Shown piece by piece: positions 58,867 through 64,000 of a stretch of 64,000 nt of DNA. How positions within the stretch are numbered: position 1 is the stretch's first letter; every line of letters starts with the position of its first letter. The DNA lies in NCBI RefSeq assembly GCF_000699445.3, contig NC_067196.1, positions 73,415,864-73,479,863 of the forward strand, read 5' to 3'. The position numbers were made by a program, and so were the translations under genes. The stretch comes from Schistosoma haematobium (Eukaryota; Platyhelminthes; Trematoda; Strigeidida; Schistosomatidae). Under the pieces are notes generated by a model. It had not been told where the DNA came from and made no database searches. It worked only from the letters and a program-made list of their open reading frames with translations.

Positions 58867-60462
58867 ATAGATGGTGGTTGGAGGTAGTCAACAGGAAACC
58901 CTGGACCCGGGTTTCGTGCTACTTGGCACTCGTCAGCAAGGTGTACCTGTAATCTTGAGGGAACTGGTGCTCCCTGGCGGATTCGATCTCGTGTCACCCA
59001 GCTTCACAGTCAGAGACGTTACCATTGAGCTATCCGAGCCGTGACTGACCTCCTGTAGGACTGAGATGTAATCACAATTGATTGATCACTGGGTGGTGAT
59101 CAATCTCATGCTTGTCTAGTCCTTATTAGTGCAGATCGAATGCTATCGATCATGTTACAATGTGGCCACCAGTCTAGGTGACTCGACACTGCGGGCACTA
59201 TGTATTGAGATTAGATGGTGGTTGGAGGTAGTCAACAGGAAACCCTGGACCCGGGTTTCGTGCTACTTGGCACTCGTCAGCAAGGTGTACCTGTAATCTT
59301 GAGGGAACTGGTGCTCCCTGGCGGATTCGATCTCGTGTCACCCAGCTTCACAGTCAGAGACGTTACCACTGAGCTATCCGAGCCGTGACTGACCTCCTGT
59401 AGGACTGAGATGTAATCACAATTGATTGATCACTGGGTGGTGATCAATCTCATGCTGTCTAGTCCTTATTAGTGCAGATCGAATGCTATCGATCATGTTA
59501 CAATGTGGCCACCAGTCTAGGTGACTCGACACTGCGGGCACTATGTATTGAGATTAGATGGTGGTTGGAGGTAGTCAACAGGAAACCCTGGACCCGGGTT
59601 TCGTGCTACTTGGCACTCGTCAGCAAGGTGTACCTGTAATCTTGAGGGAACTGGTGCTCCCTGGCGGATTCGATCTCGTGTCACCCAGCTTCACAGTCAG
59701 AGACGTTACCACTGAGCTATCCGAGCCGTGACTGACCTCCTGTAGGACTGAGATGTAATCACAATTGATTGATCACTGGGTGGTGATCAATCTCATGCTT
59801 GTCTAGTCCTTATTAGTGCAGATCGAATGCTATCGATCATGTTACAATGTGGCCACCAGTCTAGGTGACTCGACACTGCGGGCACTATGTATTGAGATTA
59901 GATGGTGGTTGGAGGTAGTCAACAGGAAACCCTGGACCCGGGTTTCGTGCTACTTGGCACTCGTCAGCAAGGTGTACCTGTAATCTTGAGGGAACTGGTG
60001 CTCCCTGGCGGATTCGATCTCGTGTCACCCAGCTTCACAGTCAGAGACGTTACCATTGAGCTATCCGAGCCGTGACTGACCTCCTGTAGGACTGAGATGT
60101 AATCACAATTGATTGATCACTGGGTGGTGATCAATCTCATGCTTGTCTAGTCCTTATTAGTGCAGATCGAATGCTATCGATCATGTTACAATGTGGCCAC
60201 CAGTCTAGGTGACTCGACACTGCGGGCACTATGTATTGAGATTAGATGGTGGTTGGAGGTAGTCAACAGGAAACCCTGGACCCGGGTTTCGTGCTACTTG
60301 GCACTCGTCAGCAAGGTGTACCTGTAATCTTGAGGGAACTGGTGCTCCCTGGCGGATTCGATCTCGTGTCACCCAGCTTCACAGTCAGAGACGTTACCAC
60401 TGAGCTATCCGAGCCGTGACTGACCTCCTGTAGGACTGAGATGTAATCACAATTGATTGATC
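58867..60462 (-). repeat. 344-bp ribozyme satellite, minus-oriented arm (five units)
   Basis: Ribozyme-bearing units repeat every 344 bp (one is 343 because of a single T deletion near 59455). Unit starts, judged by GTTGGAGGTAGTC, are 58877, 59221, 59564, 59908 and 60252. The last unit is cut at ATTGATTGATCAC, where the orientation flips. Each unit has a minus-strand tRNA-like promoter upstream of the ribozyme. Units differ at only a few positions (e.g. TTACCATTGAGC or TTACCACTGAGC). Confidence 0.95.
58891..60325 (-). ncRNA. Five hammerhead ribozymes, minus strand
   Basis: Copies at 58891-58950, 59235-59294, 59578-59637, 59922-59981 and 60266-60325. On the minus strand: stem I ACAGG..CCTTG / CAGGG..CCTGT with an internal loop, CTGACGA, stem II GTGC/GCAC with loop CAAGTA, GAAA, minimal stem III ACCC/GGGT, and GTC^CAGGG. 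The minimal stem III and internal loop in stem I are the layout known for schistosome hammerheads. Confidence 0.88.
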
Positions 60463-62930
60463 ACAGGTACACCTTGCTGACGAGTGCCAAGTAGCACGAA
60501 ACCCGGGTCCAGGGTTTCCTGTTGACTACCTCCAACCACCATCTAATCTCAATACATAGTGCCCGCAGTGTCGAGTCACCTAGACTGGTGGCCACATTGT
60601 AACATGATCGATAGCATTCGATCTGCACTAATAAGGACTAGACAAGCATGAGATTGATCACCACCCAGTGATCAATCAATTGTGATTACATCTCAGTCCT
60701 ACAGGAGGTCAGTCACGGCTCGGATAGCTCAGTGGTAACGTCTCTGACTGTGAAGCTGGGTGACACGAGATCGAATCCGCCAGGGAGCACCAGTTCCCTC
60801 AAGATTACAGGTACACCTTGCTGACGAGTGCCAAGTAGCACGAAACCCGGGTCCAGGGTTTCCTGTTGACTACCTCCAACCACCATCTAATCTCAATACA
60901 TAGTGCCCGCAGTGTCGAGTCACCTAGACTGGTGGCCACATTGTAACATGATCGATAGCATTCGATCTGCACTAATAAGGACTAGACAAGCATGAGATTG
61001 ATCACCACCCAGTGATCAATCAATTGTGATTACATCTCAGTCCTACAGGAGGTCAGTCACGGCTCGGATAGCTCAGTGGTAACGTCTCTGACTGTGAAGC
61101 TGGGTGACACGAGATCGAATCCGCCAGGGAGCACCAGTTCCCTCAAGATTACAGGTACACCTTGCTGACGAGTGCCAAGTAGCACGAAACCCGGGTCCAG
61201 GGTTTCCTGTTGACTACCTCCAACCACCATCTAATCTCAATACATAGTGCCCGCAGTGTCGAGTCACCTAGACTGGTGGCCACATTGTAACATGATCGAT
61301 AGCATTCGATCTGCACTAATAAGGACTAGACAAGCATGAGATTGATCACCACCCAGTGATCAATCAATTGTGATTACATCTCAGTCCTACAGGAGGTCAG
61401 TCACGGCTCGGATAGCTCAGTGGTAACGTCTCTGACTGTGAAGCTGGGTGACACGAGATCGAATCCGCCAGGGAGCACCAGTTCCCTCAAGATTACAGGT
61501 ACACCTTGCTGACGAGTGCCAAGTAGCACGAAACCCGGGTCCAGGGTTTCCTGTTGACTACCTCCAACCACCATCTAATCTCAATACATAGTGCCCGCAG
61601 TGTCGAGTCACCTAGACTGGTGGCCACATTGTAACATGATCGATAGCATTCGATCTGCACTAATAAGGACTAGACAAGCATGAGATTGATCACCACCCAG
61701 TGATCAATCAATTGTGATTACATCTCAGTCCTACAGGAGGTCAGTCACGGCTCGGATAGCTCAGTGGTAACGTCTCTGACTGTGAAGCTGGGTGACACGA
61801 GATCGAATCCGCCAGGGAGCACCAGTTCCCTCAAGATTACAGGTACACCTTGCTGACGAGTGCCAAGTAGCACGAAACCCGGGTCCAGGGTTTCCTGTTG
61901 ACTACCTCCAACCACCATCTAATCTCAATACATAGTGCCCGCAGTGTCGAGTCACCTAGACTGGTGGCCACATTGTAACATGATCGATAGCATTCGATCT
62001 GCACTAATAAGGACTAGACAAGCATGAGATTGATCACCACCCAGTGATCAATCAATTGTGATTACATCTCAGTCCTACAGGAGGTCAGTCACGGCTCGGA
62101 TAGCTCAGTGGTAACGTCTCTGACTGTGAAGCTGGGTGACACGAGATCGAATCCGCCAGGGAGCACCAGTTCCCTCAAGATTACAGGTACACCTTGCTGA
62201 CGAGTGCCAAGTAGCACGAAACCCGGGTCCAGGGTTTCCTGTTGACTACCTCCAACCACCATCTAATCTCAATACATAGTGCCCGCAGTGTCGAGTCACC
62301 TAGACTGGTGGCCACATTGTAACATGATCGATAGCATTCGATCTGCACTAATAAGGACTAGACAAGCATGAGATTGATCACCACCCAGTGATCAATCAAT
62401 TGTGATTACATCTCAGTCCTACAGGAGGTCAGTCACGGCTCGGATAGCTCAGTGGTAACGTCTCTGACTGTGAAGCTGGGTGACACGAGATCGAATCCGC
62501 CAGGGAGCACCAGTTCCCTCAAGATTACAGGTACACCTTGCTGACGAGTGCCAAGTAGCACGAAACCCGGGTCCAGGGTTTCCTGTTGACTACCTCCAAC
62601 CACCATCTAATCTCAATACATAGTGCCCGCAGTGTCGAGTCACCTAGACTGGTGGCCACATTGTAACATGATCGATAGCATTCGATCTGCACTAATAAGG
62701 ACTAGACAAGCATGAGATTGATCACCACCCAGTGATCAATCAATTGTGATTACATCTCAGTCCTACAGGAGGTCAGTCACGGCTCGGATAGCTCAATGGT
62801 AACGTCTCTGACTGTGAAGCTGGGTGACACGAGATCGAATCCGCCAGGGAGCACCAGTTCCCTCAAGATTACAGGTACACCTTGCTGACGAGTGCCAAGT
62901 AGCACGAAACCCGGGTCCAGGGTTTCCTGT
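60463..62930 (+). ncRNA. Eight hammerhead ribozymes, plus strand
   Basis: Copies at 60463-60522, 60807-60866, 61151-61210, 61495-61554, 61839-61898, 62183-62242, 62527-62586 and 62871-62930, with the same structure as the minus-arm copies. Predicted cleavage in the first is between 60509 and 60510, so a multimeric transcript would be cut into 344-nt monomers. Confidence 0.88.
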
Positions 62931-63097
62931 TGACTACCTCCAACCACCATCTAATCTCAATACATAGTGCCCGCAGTGTCGAGTCACCTAGACTGGTGGC
63001 CACATTGTAACATGATCGATAGCATTCGATCTGCACTAATAAGGACTAGACAAGCATGAGATTGATCACCACCCAGTGATCAATCAATTGTGATTAT
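60463..63097 (+). repeat. 344-bp ribozyme satellite, plus-oriented arm (eight units)
   Basis: Exact 344-bp period. The first unit starts directly with the ribozyme at the inversion junction and the eighth ends at GTGATTA before its promoter. Seven tRNA-like promoters have A-box TAGCTCAGTGG and B-box GATCGAATC (first at 60725 and 60769, then every 344 bp). Each promoter lies about 80 bp upstream of the next ribozyme. Confidence 0.95.
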
Positions 63098-63101
63098 TCA
63101 C
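63091..63101. repeat. Right 11-bp direct repeat flanking the array
   Basis: TGATTATTCAC overlapping the last unit's TGATTA end. Partner of 58856-58866. Confidence 0.65.
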
Positions 63102-64000
63102 TTACTCTAATGAACTACTTAATTTGATGTTGTAAGTAGTCTTTTTTCTAGGTTATTATTATTATTATTATTATGCCATGAATTTATACTAATTAACTTA
63201 TAAACTAGTAGAAATGACTATTTCATCCTAATTTCAAAACTCTAGAAATATTCAGTTTCCTTAACCATAGATTTAATCCATATTCAACGGTTCACGCTTT
63301 TGACACCGACTAATTTATGTAATACCATTAACTCAAGTTATCATGGTATTTATGATGTTAATAATATGAATGTTAGTTATATTCTATTTATAGAGTAACT
63401 ATTCAAATTGATTCATACTACAATCTTTATCCTTCTGTCACTTTATTTTATTTGTGTTTGTATGTGTCAATTGAAAAGTTACAAATTCAAAGCAGAAAAC
63501 GGTAGTACAGAATAAGTGTATGTATGTATGTTGTGTGTGTATGTATATGCATTCATATGTGCACATATGTGAATGAAAAGTTAAACAGAAAATGGGAAAC
63601 TAAAAAGGAAAATAAATAGAAACATAGAAAATCACTTCATAAGTTTTGCGATAACTATGACATTTTCATGTGATCGATGGAGAATTATTATTCAAAGATA
63701 ATCAATTAATAAACATATGGATGTTTTGGTTCTCTTTTTATTTTTTTTCACTCACTCTCTCTCTCTCTCTCTGTCAGCATACCATGATGGATGCAAACCA
63801 AGGGAAAATTCTCAACTAAATCATTTCGTCTGTTTATCTACCTACGTATACATGAGGATGTGAAGTTTGATGCGACTGTTCGACGTAAAGATCGTCGACA
63901 TCACCGATATCTACCAAAATCTCGGAAGTAATTGAGACGGTCATGCACTATCGTTTCGTGACTGGAATTAGAAGCGCGGATCAATCGATACTAACTTACT
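63102..64000. other. Right flank, no gene recognised
   Basis: AT-rich, with a CT microsatellite at about 63752-63772. A 45-codon plus-strand frame near 63794-63931, with a basic end (RRKDRRHHRYLPKSRK), has no recognised homology and is left unassigned. Confidence 0.4.

Noticed and set aside
60720..60795. Genuine tRNA gene in each satellite unit
   Set aside because: A and B boxes are present, but the acceptor arms and anticodon stem do not pair properly. It is a tRNA-derived promoter, not a tRNA.
58867..63097. CRISPR-like array
   Set aside because: The units are 344-bp direct repeats without short repeats and unique spacers, in a eukaryotic genome.

Overview
The window looks like nuclear DNA of a blood fluke (genus Schistosoma; species not determinable from the sequence alone). 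It is AT-rich, has one large gene split by multi-kilobase introns, and carries schistosome-type repeats: tRNA-promoter repeats that encode hammerhead ribozymes (the Sm-alpha type), RTE-clade LINE fragments and a decayed Ty3/Gypsy element. No bacterial-style operons are present.

Region 1 (about 0.9-30.6 kb, + strand) is the 3' part of a KDM3/JMJD1-family JmjC histone H3K9 demethylase. Nine exons join with consistent splice phases into 1,304 codons. They encode KDM3 cysteine motifs, the C2HC4 zinc finger, the JmjC domain with its HxD...H iron ligands, and a long Asn/Ser-rich tail with an AT-hook-like motif. The 5' end lies outside the window. The introns hold most of the SINE/ribozyme copies and the RTE pieces. 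One internally deleted RTE copy (20.7-22.15 kb) is bounded by a 16-bp target-site duplication.

Region 2 (30.6-39.8 kb) has no recognisable gene. It contains microsatellites, ribozyme SINEs and an RTE 3' fragment.

Region 3 (39.78-50.29 kb) is a 2.4-kb inverted duplication with a 5.7-kb spacer. Each arm carries a near-identical five-exon gene for a 102-residue secreted Pro/Ala/Lys/Arg-rich protein. The two genes are transcribed divergently, and each has a TATA box and a poly(A) signal. Their proteins differ by one residue (Pro59 versus Leu59). The spacer holds a degenerate Gypsy retrotransposon on the minus strand.

Region 4 (50.3-58.85 kb) is gene-poor and repeat-rich. It includes a 147-bp imperfect hairpin and several ribozyme SINEs.

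Region 5 (58.87-63.10 kb) is the most striking structure. It is a homogeneous 344-bp tandem array that reverses orientation once, with five units on the minus strand followed by eight on the plus strand. Each unit encodes a hammerhead ribozyme with a complete core, and nearly all also carry a tRNA-like Pol III promoter. The whole array is flanked by an 11-bp direct repeat. Old single copies of the same unit occur in the KDM3 introns, which suggests a retrozyme-like, self-cleaving mobile satellite.
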